From NCBI RefSeq assembly GCF_001074155.1, contig NZ_JUUZ01000018.1, forward strand, positions 1-38,070: a stretch of DNA of 38,070 nt. Direction: 5' to 3'. The notes beneath the pieces are model-generated. The model was not told the origin of the DNA. It did not search any database and saw nothing but the letters and a program-made list of their open reading frames with translations. How positions within the stretch are numbered: the first letter of the stretch is position 1; every line of letters starts with the position of its first letter. Position numbers and translations under genes: made by a program. Shown piece after piece: positions 32,667-38,070 of the stretch. The DNA is from Streptococcus pseudopneumoniae. GTDB lineage: Bacteria; Bacillota; Bacilli; Lactobacillales; Streptococcaceae.

Positions 32667-33357
32667 ACGAGTTTTGGTGACAGGAGTTAGCTCAGGAATT
32701 GGTCTGGCTCAAGCTCGACTCTTTTTAGAAAAAGGTTATCAGGTTTTTGGAGTGGATCAGGGTGAAAATCCTGATTTACAGGGTGACTTTTACTTTTTAC
32801 AACGTGATTTAACGTTTGACTTGGAACCAATTTTTGACTGGTGTCCTGAGGTAGATGTCTTGTGCAATACAGCGGGAGTATTGGATGATTACAAACCGCT
32901 TCTTGAGCAAAGCGCTCAGGAGATTCAGGAAATCTTTGAGATCAACTATGTGACTCCGGTAGAGCTGACACGGCATTATCTGACTAAAATGTTGGAGAAG
33001 AAGCGAGGGATCATCATCAATATGTGTTCCATTGCTTCAAGTCTAGCAGGCGGAGGTGGGCACGCCTATACCTCTTCTAAACATGCCTTAGCAGGATTTA
33101 CCAAGCAATTAGCTTTAGACTATGCTGAAGCTGGGCTTCAGGTTTTTGGCATTGCTCCTGGTGCAGTTAAGACAGGTATGACCGCTGCTGACTTTGAACC
33201 AGGTGGTCTGGCAGACTGGGTAGCCAGTGAAACACCCATCAAACGCTGGATTGAGCCAGAGGAAATAGCAGAAGTCAGCCTCTTTTTAGCAAGCGGGAAA
33301 GCGAGTGCTATGCAGGGACAGATTCTGACTATTGATGGTGGTTGGTCTTTGAAGTAA
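32659..33357 (+). CDS. Short-chain dehydrogenase/reductase (FabG-like)
   Basis: The 232-residue NAD(P)-dependent oxidoreductase is a classical SDR. The cofactor motif TGVSSGIG is at 8-15. LCNTAGVLDDY is the NNAG-equivalent. The catalytic Ser is in INMCSIASS and the YxxxK motif is YTSSKHA. IAPGAVKTGM follows and the end is QILTIDGGWSLK. It most resembles 3-oxoacyl-ACP reductase-like proteins, but it stands outside a fab operon, so another small alcohol or ketone is likely. Translation starts within the end of the DUF2829 gene, a tie that may mean a shared metabolite. Confidence 0.93.
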   Translation: MTRRVLVTGVSSGIGLAQARLFLEKGYQVFGVDQGENPDLQGDFYFLQRDLTFDLEPIFDWCPEVDVLCNTAGVLDDYKPLLEQSAQEIQEIFEINYVTPVELTRHYLTKMLEKKRGIIINMCSIASSLAGGGGHAYTSSKHALAGFTKQLALDYAEAGLQVFGIAPGAVKTGMTAADFEPGGLADWVASETPIKRWIEPEEIAEVSLFLASGKASAMQGQILTIDGGWSLK

Positions 33358-33393
33358 TATAGTTGATACTCAATGAATATGTGGAGGTGAACT

Positions 33394-33729
33394 ATGAAAA
33401 GAGATGAGTTTGGATTCGTCTTACCCAATCTCTACTATCAGTTTTTAACGGAGTGTAAAGAGATTGACCCTTATGAAATTGGAGATACTGGTATCTGTTT
33501 GTATGCCAGGGAGGATCTTCAAGAGCGTAATGAGACTTATCAGATTGAGGAAGTAGAGCCAGATTACTTTATGATTGGACAGGAAGGAGACTTGGCTTAC
33601 TTTATTAAGAAAAATTCTGATGATTGCATTTATGAAAATGACTTAGGAGTTTTAGGTTCCTTGGAAATGCAAAAAGTAGCTGCAAACGTCTATGACTTTA
33701 TTGATAAGGTATTGGAAGAAAAATTGTAG
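33394..33729 (+). CDS. SMI1/KNR4 (SUKH)-type immunity protein, first copy
   Basis: The 111-residue acidic protein looks like a short SUKH-fold member: FGFVLPNLYYQFLTECKEID at the start, GDTGICLYAREDLQERN, then DYFMIGQEGDLAYFIKK and a C-terminal helix AANVYDFIDKVLEEKL. SUKH proteins are usual immunity partners of polymorphic nuclease and other toxins; some have other roles. No toxin gene lies next to it. SD GGAGGTG. It starts 36 bases after the SDR gene and is followed by a second SUKH gene 19 bases after its stop, with little sequence identity. Confidence 0.75.
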   Translation: MKRDEFGFVLPNLYYQFLTECKEIDPYEIGDTGICLYAREDLQERNETYQIEEVEPDYFMIGQEGDLAYFIKKNSDDCIYENDLGVLGSLEMQKVAANVYDFIDKVLEEKL

Positions 33730-33748
33730 AAAACTGAAGGGAGTAATC

Positions 33749-34168
33749 ATGTTTAGGATGCTTGATGAAGATTCACCGATTTCAAAAGAAGACCTTTTAC
33801 AATTTGAGGAGATTCTTGGAAAGAAATTGCCAAAAACTATGTTGGACTTTTATCTCAAGCACAACGGTGGCCAGCCCCAAGTAAGGGGTGTCCACGATGA
33901 ACATCATCTCTTTCCTTTTAATTCCTTTGATTCACTTGATGAGATGAGGAAGTCTATGAAATGGTTTGACGATGATGCTGTGCCCGCGGGATTTAAGACC
34001 AAAGATCTTCTCCATTTCGCCTATGATCCAGGATCTGGCAACTATGCTCTTTCTTTAAGGGCAGAGGATTATGGCAAGGTTTACTTCTATGTTTTAGAAG
34101 AAAAAGCTGAGTTGTATGGTCAATGGCCATCTTTTGAGGATTTTTTGAATTCCTTTGTTGAAGAGTGA
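33749..34168 (+). CDS. SMI1/KNR4 (SUKH) family immunity protein, second copy
   Basis: The 139-residue protein is a clear SUKH-1 member. ISKEDLLQFEEILGKKLPKTMLDFYLKHNGGQPQ is the diagnostic N-terminal block (LP..+..+.+HNGG). LLHFAYDPGSGNYALSLR and GKVYFYV form the central sheet, and WPSFEDFLNSF the final helix. ATG 33749 is used, with SD GAAGGGAG; the frame extends upstream only by overlap with the previous gene. It would bind and neutralise a toxin delivered by rival cells, but no cognate toxin is in the window. Confidence 0.88.
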   Translation: MFRMLDEDSPISKEDLLQFEEILGKKLPKTMLDFYLKHNGGQPQVRGVHDEHHLFPFNSFDSLDEMRKSMKWFDDDAVPAGFKTKDLLHFAYDPGSGNYALSLRAEDYGKVYFYVLEEKAELYGQWPSFEDFLNSFVEE

Positions 34169-34186
34169 GACGAAAAAGGAGATGGG

Positions 34187-34525
34187 ATGCGGAAATACCA
34201 AGAACTTTCACTAGAGCAGATCATCGAGCAGATGCGTTTGGACAAGTTATCATCAGATGATTTTTGCCTCTATGCTGAGGAGTATGGAGAACTGAGACTT
34301 AATAGCCTATATTGGGTATCAGATTATCCGGATATCGTGGAAGATCGTGATGTCTACCCGACAGAAGTGGCGGAACAAAACCTTCAGCTAGTCTACTATG
34401 GAGAACAGTTGATTGATGTTCTCACCGTAGCGCTTGAAGAAAAGCCAGATGCAAGTCTCCAAGACTTGGTTGGGGCTTTAAATTATTATAATCGGTACGA
34501 TATCTTTATGAACTTTGAAAGCTAG
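34187..34525 (+). CDS. Immunity-type small acidic protein (DUF7716-like)
   Basis: The product is 112 residues, acidic and soluble. After a helical start (LSLEQIIEQMRLDKLSSDDF) come LYWVSDYPDIVEDRDVYPTEVAEQN and a final block LQLVYYGEQLIDVLTVALEEKPDASLQDLVGALNYYNRYDIFM. The end block, with ALNYYxxxDIFM, recalls the DUF7716 family, whose members occur among immunity genes; this is from memory. The start at ATG 34187 has GGAGATGGG before it. Its place among SUKH and Imm51 genes supports a role in immunity. Confidence 0.65.
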   Translation: MRKYQELSLEQIIEQMRLDKLSSDDFCLYAEEYGELRLNSLYWVSDYPDIVEDRDVYPTEVAEQNLQLVYYGEQLIDVLTVALEEKPDASLQDLVGALNYYNRYDIFMNFES

Positions 34526-34586
34526 TAAGCATACTAGATTTATGCAGTTTCATTGATAATTAACAAATACAACAAGGAGTTAAGAA

Positions 34587-34958
34587 ATGATAGATTACGA
34601 AAACATAAATGAAAAAATTGCCCCTTTTAGCCTGCTTGTATATGATGAGGATCCTCAAAATGTTCGAGGGTCGCTCATTTATTACCCTGATGGAGAATAC
34701 AGACAGGAAGTGTTTGACACTCGAGAAGAGGAGGGATTTGAAGGAAATGGCTACGATTGGGCATCCTTGGCTTTGGTATTTTTGGAGGAAAAAATGCCTG
34801 AATTAAGCGATACTATCGACTTTGATCCTGAAGGAAGTATGTTTTGCGCCTATTCTTCCAAGGTGGACGCCTTGGCTAAATTCGCTTTAGAATTTAAAGA
34901 ATTTTGCGATGATATTGAAGCTATGAAAGACTTGTTCAGTCGAGCAGAGTTGGATTAG
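34587..34958 (+). CDS. Imm51-family immunity protein
   Basis: The product is 123 residues and acidic. It matches Imm51 by FSLLVYDEDPQNVRGSLIYY, GYDWASLALVFLEEKMPEL and the strong C-terminal block IDFDPEGSMFCAYSSKVDALAKFALEFKEFCDD. Imm51 proteins guard against toxins of contact-dependent or type VII/LXG systems. No such toxin is nearby. SD CAAGGAG. It stands 61 bases after the DUF7716-like gene. Confidence 0.85.
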   Translation: MIDYENINEKIAPFSLLVYDEDPQNVRGSLIYYPDGEYRQEVFDTREEEGFEGNGYDWASLALVFLEEKMPELSDTIDFDPEGSMFCAYSSKVDALAKFALEFKEFCDDIEAMKDLFSRAELD

Positions 34959-35009
34959 TTGACTAAAATCTCTTTAAATTTTTTTAAAAAAGAATAGAAA
35001 GGATTTCAG

Positions 35010-35615
35010 ATGAAGCTATCAGAAGTAGTTGAGCTAGTGGAAAATCATCCAGACCTACATCCCTATTTAGATAAAATATTAAAAAAGAATAAGAAGACCC
35101 AAGTTAGCTATCTCGAATCACTGAATCGTCTGGCCTATTTACTTTATCTGGATGGTCAAGAGGAAATGGCCAAGGAATTATTGGAGAGTGTCATACAAGT
35201 CCCCTTTGAAGGGAATTATAACACTTGGACCTTTGTTGATGGCTCTCTGATTTTATTGGCCTATCTGGAAAGAGAAAAAGAAAAACAGGTACTCGTCTAT
35301 AAAAAGCTCCTTTTGTCTCCGTTAGAACAAGGGGAGGAATCCACTCAAAAAATTAGAAGGAGAGTTCATCAGAGATTTTTGAATGGTGATAGCTTGGAGC
35401 AAAAGCTTGCAAAAATCGAGCAAGCTTCAAGTCCTGAATCGGAAATGGAACGCCGTTTGCTATACTTGACAGATTTATTGAAGATTCACCTTTTTATTGA
35501 TGAGTCAACTTCTGAAGAGATAGATATCCAAGCAAAAATTGAAGAGAATATGGAGATACTAAAGAAGTATATCAAGGAGCATGAAATCTATAGCCTATTT
35601 CCTTTTAAGGGATAA
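35010..35615 (+). CDS. Helical protein, DUF6707-like, probable immunity protein
   Basis: The 201-residue soluble protein is mostly helical. SYLESLNRLAYLLYLDGQEEMAKELLESVIQVPFEGNYNTWTFVDGSLILLAYLER resembles TPR-like helical pairs. The block PFEGNYNTWTFVDGSLILLA recalls the DUF6707 family, members of which accompany immunity and toxin genes; unverified. A charged middle and a last helix (KIEENMEILKKYIKEHEI) follow. SD GAAAGGA. Its place after Imm51 is the main reason to suspect immunity function. Confidence 0.62.
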   Translation: MKLSEVVELVENHPDLHPYLDKILKKNKKTQVSYLESLNRLAYLLYLDGQEEMAKELLESVIQVPFEGNYNTWTFVDGSLILLAYLEREKEKQVLVYKKLLLSPLEQGEESTQKIRRRVHQRFLNGDSLEQKLAKIEQASSPESEMERRLLYLTDLLKIHLFIDESTSEEIDIQAKIEENMEILKKYIKEHEIYSLFPFKG

Positions 35616-35655
35616 GGTGAGTTAGCAATCTTGGACTTTTAGAAAAGAGTAGAAT

Positions 35656-36156
35656 ATGGCAATCAAAAATCACTTTGGGGTATACGGAGTCTGTCTTCAA
35701 GAGGGAAAACTGCTCTGTATTGAAAAAACAAGAGGCCCCTATCAGAATCGTTTTGACCTACCAGGTGGTAGCCAGGAAGTTGGGGAGGGACTGACTGAAA
35801 CCCTCAAGAGAGAAGTTCTGGAAGAGACAGGCTATACGCTTAGCCGTTACTCAAATCCTAGGGTTTATGACGTGCTGGTTCAAGAAGAGGGTCAAGACTT
35901 CGCAGTACATCATATCATGGCTTTTTATGATATAGAACTTGATTTCGAAGGCTCTCAAAAATCCCTTCCTCATGAAGTTCTTGATGGAAGTAATGATTCA
36001 GCAAATGCCATTTGGCTTCCTCTTGAGCAGATTACCGAAGAAAATGCCTCGCCTTTAGTATTAAAGGTGAAGGCAGAGTTATTAGGATTTCCAGAATTAG
36101 AACGGACAAGCTATAAGAATTGGAAGGTGAAAGATGAGAAACCAACTAGCTCTTAG
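35656..36156 (+). CDS. Nudix hydrolase
   Basis: The 166-residue protein carries a full Nudix box from Gly38 to Gly59: G-x5-E44-x7-R52-E-V-L-E56-E57-x-G. It lies in DLPGGSQEVGEGLTETLKRE followed by VLEETGY. These residues bind Mg and hydrolyse a nucleoside diphosphate linked to a moiety X. The start FGVYGVCLQEGKLLCIEKTRGPYQNRF is typical of small ADP-ribose or NTP-type members; the substrate is not clear. Its end overlaps the next gene by 23 bases, so both are made together. Confidence 0.93.
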   Translation: MAIKNHFGVYGVCLQEGKLLCIEKTRGPYQNRFDLPGGSQEVGEGLTETLKREVLEETGYTLSRYSNPRVYDVLVQEEGQDFAVHHIMAFYDIELDFEGSQKSLPHEVLDGSNDSANAIWLPLEQITEENASPLVLKVKAELLGFPELERTSYKNWKVKDEKPTSS

Positions 36157-36982
36157 TGGCGAAAAAATTGTTGAAAAAGTTTATCCCCATTTATTGCACC
36201 ACGTCGGCTTGATTCGTGGGGAATACTTGTTGAGAGAGCTCAATCAAAACATCCTGTTACCAAGTTGTCAGCAATTTGTAAAAGATTATCTAGACACTAT
36301 TTGTCATTTGTACTCAGATGAAGAAGTCTGGTATCGCTTTTCAGAGTTAACAAATGCAGAAGCAAATATTCTAGACGGGACTAAAGAGTATTTTGATGAA
36401 CGCCACCCCTTATTTGGATCTAGAGGTATCAGGCGTATGTTGGCGTGTCCAGATGAATTTCAGGCTGAGGCACATGTCGTTGCAGAAGTTTATCAAACCA
36501 ATCCCAATCTGTCTCTTATTTTTCCTTTTGTGAATGATGCTGAACAGTTAAAACAAGCAATTAGAGTATTGCGCCAGCATGGTTTTACTGGAAAAGTTGG
36601 AACAATGATTGAATTGCCGTCAGCTTATTTCGACTTGGACAGGATACTGGAAACGGGCATTTCAAAGATTGTAGTTGGAATGAATGATTTAACTTCTTTT
36701 ATTTTTGCGACTGTGAGAAACAGTCAATGGCATGATATGGAAAGTCCAATTATGTTAGAAATGTTGAGACAGATGCAGGATAAAGCAAGGATGAAAAAGA
36801 TAGATTTCGCTGTAGCAGGCTATCTGAATCCTTCTTTCATACAAAAAATGAATCAGATGGGGATTGAGTGCATTATCCACTACAGTTCTATTCCGGAGAT
36901 TTTTAATTTAGAGATTGACCATCCAGATCATCTCAAATGTGTAAAAGAAGAAAGTAAAAAAATACAAAGGAGCAACCCATGA
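36134..36982 (+). CDS. Stand-alone PEP-utilizing enzyme TIM-barrel domain protein
   Basis: The 282-residue protein aligns by eye to the C-terminal PEP/pyruvate-binding barrel of PEP synthase and pyruvate phosphate dikinase. Landmarks are RFSELTNAEANIL, HPLFGSRGIRRMLACPDEFQAEAHVVAEV, LSLIFPFVNDAEQLKQAIRVL, VGTMIELPSAYFDLDRIL and KIVVGMNDLTSFIF. The ATP-binding and phospho-histidine domains of the full enzymes (about 800-900 residues) are absent, and the usual catalytic Cys near the end is not in place (GIECIIHYSS is the only close Cys). It may bind PEP or a related ketoacid without using ATP. SD AAGGTGAAAG lies inside the Nudix gene. The stop overlaps the ASCH gene (ATGA). Confidence 0.85.
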   Translation: MRNQLALSGEKIVEKVYPHLLHHVGLIRGEYLLRELNQNILLPSCQQFVKDYLDTICHLYSDEEVWYRFSELTNAEANILDGTKEYFDERHPLFGSRGIRRMLACPDEFQAEAHVVAEVYQTNPNLSLIFPFVNDAEQLKQAIRVLRQHGFTGKVGTMIELPSAYFDLDRILETGISKIVVGMNDLTSFIFATVRNSQWHDMESPIMLEMLRQMQDKARMKKIDFAVAGYLNPSFIQKMNQMGIECIIHYSSIPEIFNLEIDHPDHLKCVKEESKKIQRSNP

Positions 36983-37419
36983 CACCTCAAGAAATGTGGA
37001 ATGCCTACAAGCAAATCAACCCCTCTATCGGTGATGATATAGATGCCTGGGCATTTGGAGTGGAACCAGACCTTTTAGCGGATCTGGTCTTTAAAGGCGA
37101 AAAAACAGCAACAGCCTCTGCCTTCGACCTCTACGCACTAGAGGAAGAGCCCCTTCCACAAGAGGGGACCTTTGATGTTATTTTAGACAGTCAAAATCAG
37201 GCTGTCTGCATTGTCGAAATTACCAAGGTTTCTGTTGAGCCTTTTCGACAAGTGTCTGCTGACCATGCCTATAAGGAAGGTGAGGGTGATAAATCCTTAG
37301 CCTATTGGCGTCAGGTTCATGAAGACTTTTTCAAAGACTGCTTTGGAGAAGCAGGTCTGACGTTTACACCTGACAGCAAGGTGGTTTTAGAAGAATTTCG
37401 CAAGGTCTACCCCTTGTAA
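36979..37419 (+). CDS. ASCH-domain protein
   Basis: The 146-residue protein is of the ASCH/PUA-like fold (former DUF984). The marks are AWAFGVEPDLLADLVFKGEKTATASAF, the GxKxxT motif equivalent GEKTATA, then TFDVILDSQNQAVCIVEITKVSVEPFRQV and a final helix region with SLAYWRQVHEDFF. ASCH proteins bind RNA or modified nucleosides, and some bacterial members hydrolyse N4-acetylcytidine. It overlaps the PEP-barrel gene by four bases and has SD AAAGGAGC, so Nudix, barrel and ASCH proteins form one translated unit. Confidence 0.9.
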   Translation: MTPQEMWNAYKQINPSIGDDIDAWAFGVEPDLLADLVFKGEKTATASAFDLYALEEEPLPQEGTFDVILDSQNQAVCIVEITKVSVEPFRQVSADHAYKEGEGDKSLAYWRQVHEDFFKDCFGEAGLTFTPDSKVVLEEFRKVYPL

Positions 37420-37477
37420 AAAGCAGACATAAGAAAGTTTTGGGAATCATTATCTAAAGCTTTTTTCTGACTTTAAA

Positions 37478-37486
37478 TGATAAAAT
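37478..37486 (+). promoter_or_regulatory. Extended -10 element just before a terminator
   Basis: TGaTAAAAT at 37478-37486 would start transcription near 37493, right at the hairpin 37495-37524. There is no gene behind it on this strand. Confidence 0.3.
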
Positions 37487-37494
37487 AGCTAAAC

Positions 37495-37524
37495 AAAAAG
37501 CGGACATGATTGTCCGCTTTTTTT
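37495..37524. terminator. Bidirectional terminator between convergent operons
   Basis: The perfect stem AAAAAGCGGACA/TGTCCGCTTTTT has loop TGAT and T/A runs on both sides. It serves the ASCH operon and the minus-strand LPXTG gene. Confidence 0.9.
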
Positions 37525-37610
37525 GAATCTAGTAAGTAAAGTTACTGGATAAAGTCTTTCAAAGATGTGTATCTTTTGAATCCCTATTCAGTCACTTCTA
37601 CATTGGTTGA

Positions 37611-38070
37611 TTATTTTTTACGATAATGTAAAACTGTTCCTACAGCTACGATAAGCATTGCAACACCAGCAACAGAAACAATTAGGCTATTACGTTCACC
37701 AGTGTTCGGAAGTCCTGGTTTGTCCCCAGTTGTTGAAACTGTTGTAGGTTCTCCAGTAGTTGTAGTGGTTGTTGAACCATTAGCTTCAGGAGTTGTTGTT
37801 TCCGAAGTTGAAGCTGTTGTATCTGCAGTTGGAGCTGTTGTCTCTGAAGTTGAACTTTCAGTAGTTGTAGTTGTAGAACTTGATTCTTCACTACTATTTT
37901 GACTAGTTGGCTCTTCAGGAGTTGTAGTAGTTGAAGTTGTAGTCTTAGGCTCTTCAGTCGTAGTTGTAGTAGATGAAGTCTTAGGCTCTTCAGTCGTAGT
38001 TGTAGTGGATGAAGTTGTAGACTCAGGAGTCGTAGTTGTAGTAGATGAAGTTGTAGACTCAGGAGTCGTA
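37611..38070 (-). CDS. Cell-wall-anchored Thr/Ser-rich LPXTG protein, C-terminal part
   Basis: Only the last 152 codons lie in the window; the gene begins beyond the right edge. Reading the minus strand to TAA at 37611-37613 gives a Thr/Ser-rich stalk with repeats such as TTTTTPESTTSS and TTTTTEEPKTSS. The sorting signal is LPNTG at 37698-37712, with a hydrophobic stretch (SLIVSVAGVAMLIVAVGTVL) and the basic tail HYRKK. Thr/Ser stalks of this type are often O-glycosylated in streptococcal adhesins, though no glycosylation locus is visible here. The functional N-terminal part is not seen. Confidence 0.92.
   Translation of the reverse strand, partial: TTPESTTSSTTTTTPESTTSSTTTTTEEPKTSSTTTTTEEPKTTTSTTTTPEEPTSQNSSEESSSTTTTTESSTSETTAPTADTTASTSETTTPEANGSTTTTTTGEPTTVSTTGDKPGLPNTGERNSLIVSVAGVAMLIVAVGTVLHYRKK
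37972..38070 (-). repeat. 36-bp tandem coding repeats (12-residue Thr/Ser units)
   Basis: Units begin at 37972, 38008 and 38044 and run to the window edge. They code for TTTTT-(PES/EEP)-type blocks. The last two units differ by very few bases, so copy number likely varies between strains. Confidence 0.85.

Noticed and set aside
34526..34586. Possible toxin remnant between immunity genes
   Set aside because: The gap is 61 bases with stops in all frames and no coding similarity that I can see. The same holds for the 51-base gap at 34959-35009.
37682..37902. Open frames on both strands, rich in Gln/Leu or Val
   Set aside because: They are shadows of the Thr/Ser repeat coding region of the minus-strand LPXTG gene, whose frame is shown by LPNTG, membrane segment and basic tail.
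37972..38070. Regular 36-bp repeats that might suggest a CRISPR array
   Set aside because: There are no unique spacers. The repeats are contiguous and in frame with a surface protein.

Overview
The window reads as a chromosomal segment of a mitis-group Streptococcus. The evidence is low GC, GGAGG-type ribosome binding sites, many extended -10 promoters (TGnTATAAT), LPXTG surface proteins, and a gene order from memory like that of pneumococcus: yutD-rlmN-vanZ-ABC-F-slrA, then rpsP-khpA-rimM-trmD, then gor, a MacAB-like exporter, and metG. The species cannot be fixed from the sequence alone. No rRNA, tRNA, CRISPR array, prophage or insertion sequence was seen.

Layout. (1) 1-1145: C-terminus of a sortase-anchored protein with proline-rich and 17-residue repeats, then a small opposite-strand membrane protein. 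(2) 1221-3647: cysteine desulfurase and ThiI, the sulfur relay for tRNA 4-thiouridine. (3) 3718-6548: two esterase-family hydrolases and an ATP-grasp enzyme in one operon of unknown product. (4) 6642-7612: aquaglyceroporin. (5) 7736-11429: YutD, RlmN, VanZ-like protein and a YfmM-type ABC-F protein, an operon linked to ribosomes. (6) 11532-16995, minus strand: unknown membrane protein, zinc-ribbon protein, lipoprotein cyclophilin SlrA, DeoR regulator with HAD phosphatase, a frameshifted gene, and an XRE regulator with a membrane protein. (7) 17383-20877: rpsP, khpA, mazG-like gene, alpha/beta hydrolase, rimM, trmD and a lone ATP-cone protein. (8) 20907-23612: small conserved proteins, PC4-like YdbC, BioY and glutathione reductase. 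(9) 23725-30146: MacAB-like exporter, MetRS and an aldo/keto reductase. (10) 30166-32323: a membrane-anchored protein flanked by two copies of one terminator-promoter module, then a surface nuclease. (11) 32386-37419: a long tight operon with a Tad2-like DUF2829 protein, an SDR, five consecutive immunity-type genes (two SUKH, DUF7716-like, Imm51, DUF6707-like), a Nudix hydrolase, a lone PEP-enzyme TIM barrel and an ASCH protein. (12) 37495-38070: shared terminator and the C-terminus of a second LPXTG protein on the minus strand.

The most unusual part is region 11. Five immunity-type genes stand in a row with no toxin gene or visible toxin remnant, directly downstream of a protein of the family that includes the phage Thoeris inhibitor Tad2. 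This suggests an orphan poly-immunity locus. Next in interest are the esterase-esterase-ATP-grasp operon, the Nudix/PEP-barrel/ASCH trio, and the 997-bp-spaced duplication of a terminator-promoter unit in which one hairpin base pair has covaried.

Several starts were moved inward from the longest reading frame because a promoter or Shine-Dalgarno lies inside the longer version (esterase 1, slrA, HAD, deoR, mazG, bioY, gor, macA-like, metG, aldo/keto reductase, second SUKH). All family names come from sequence recognition without database searches.
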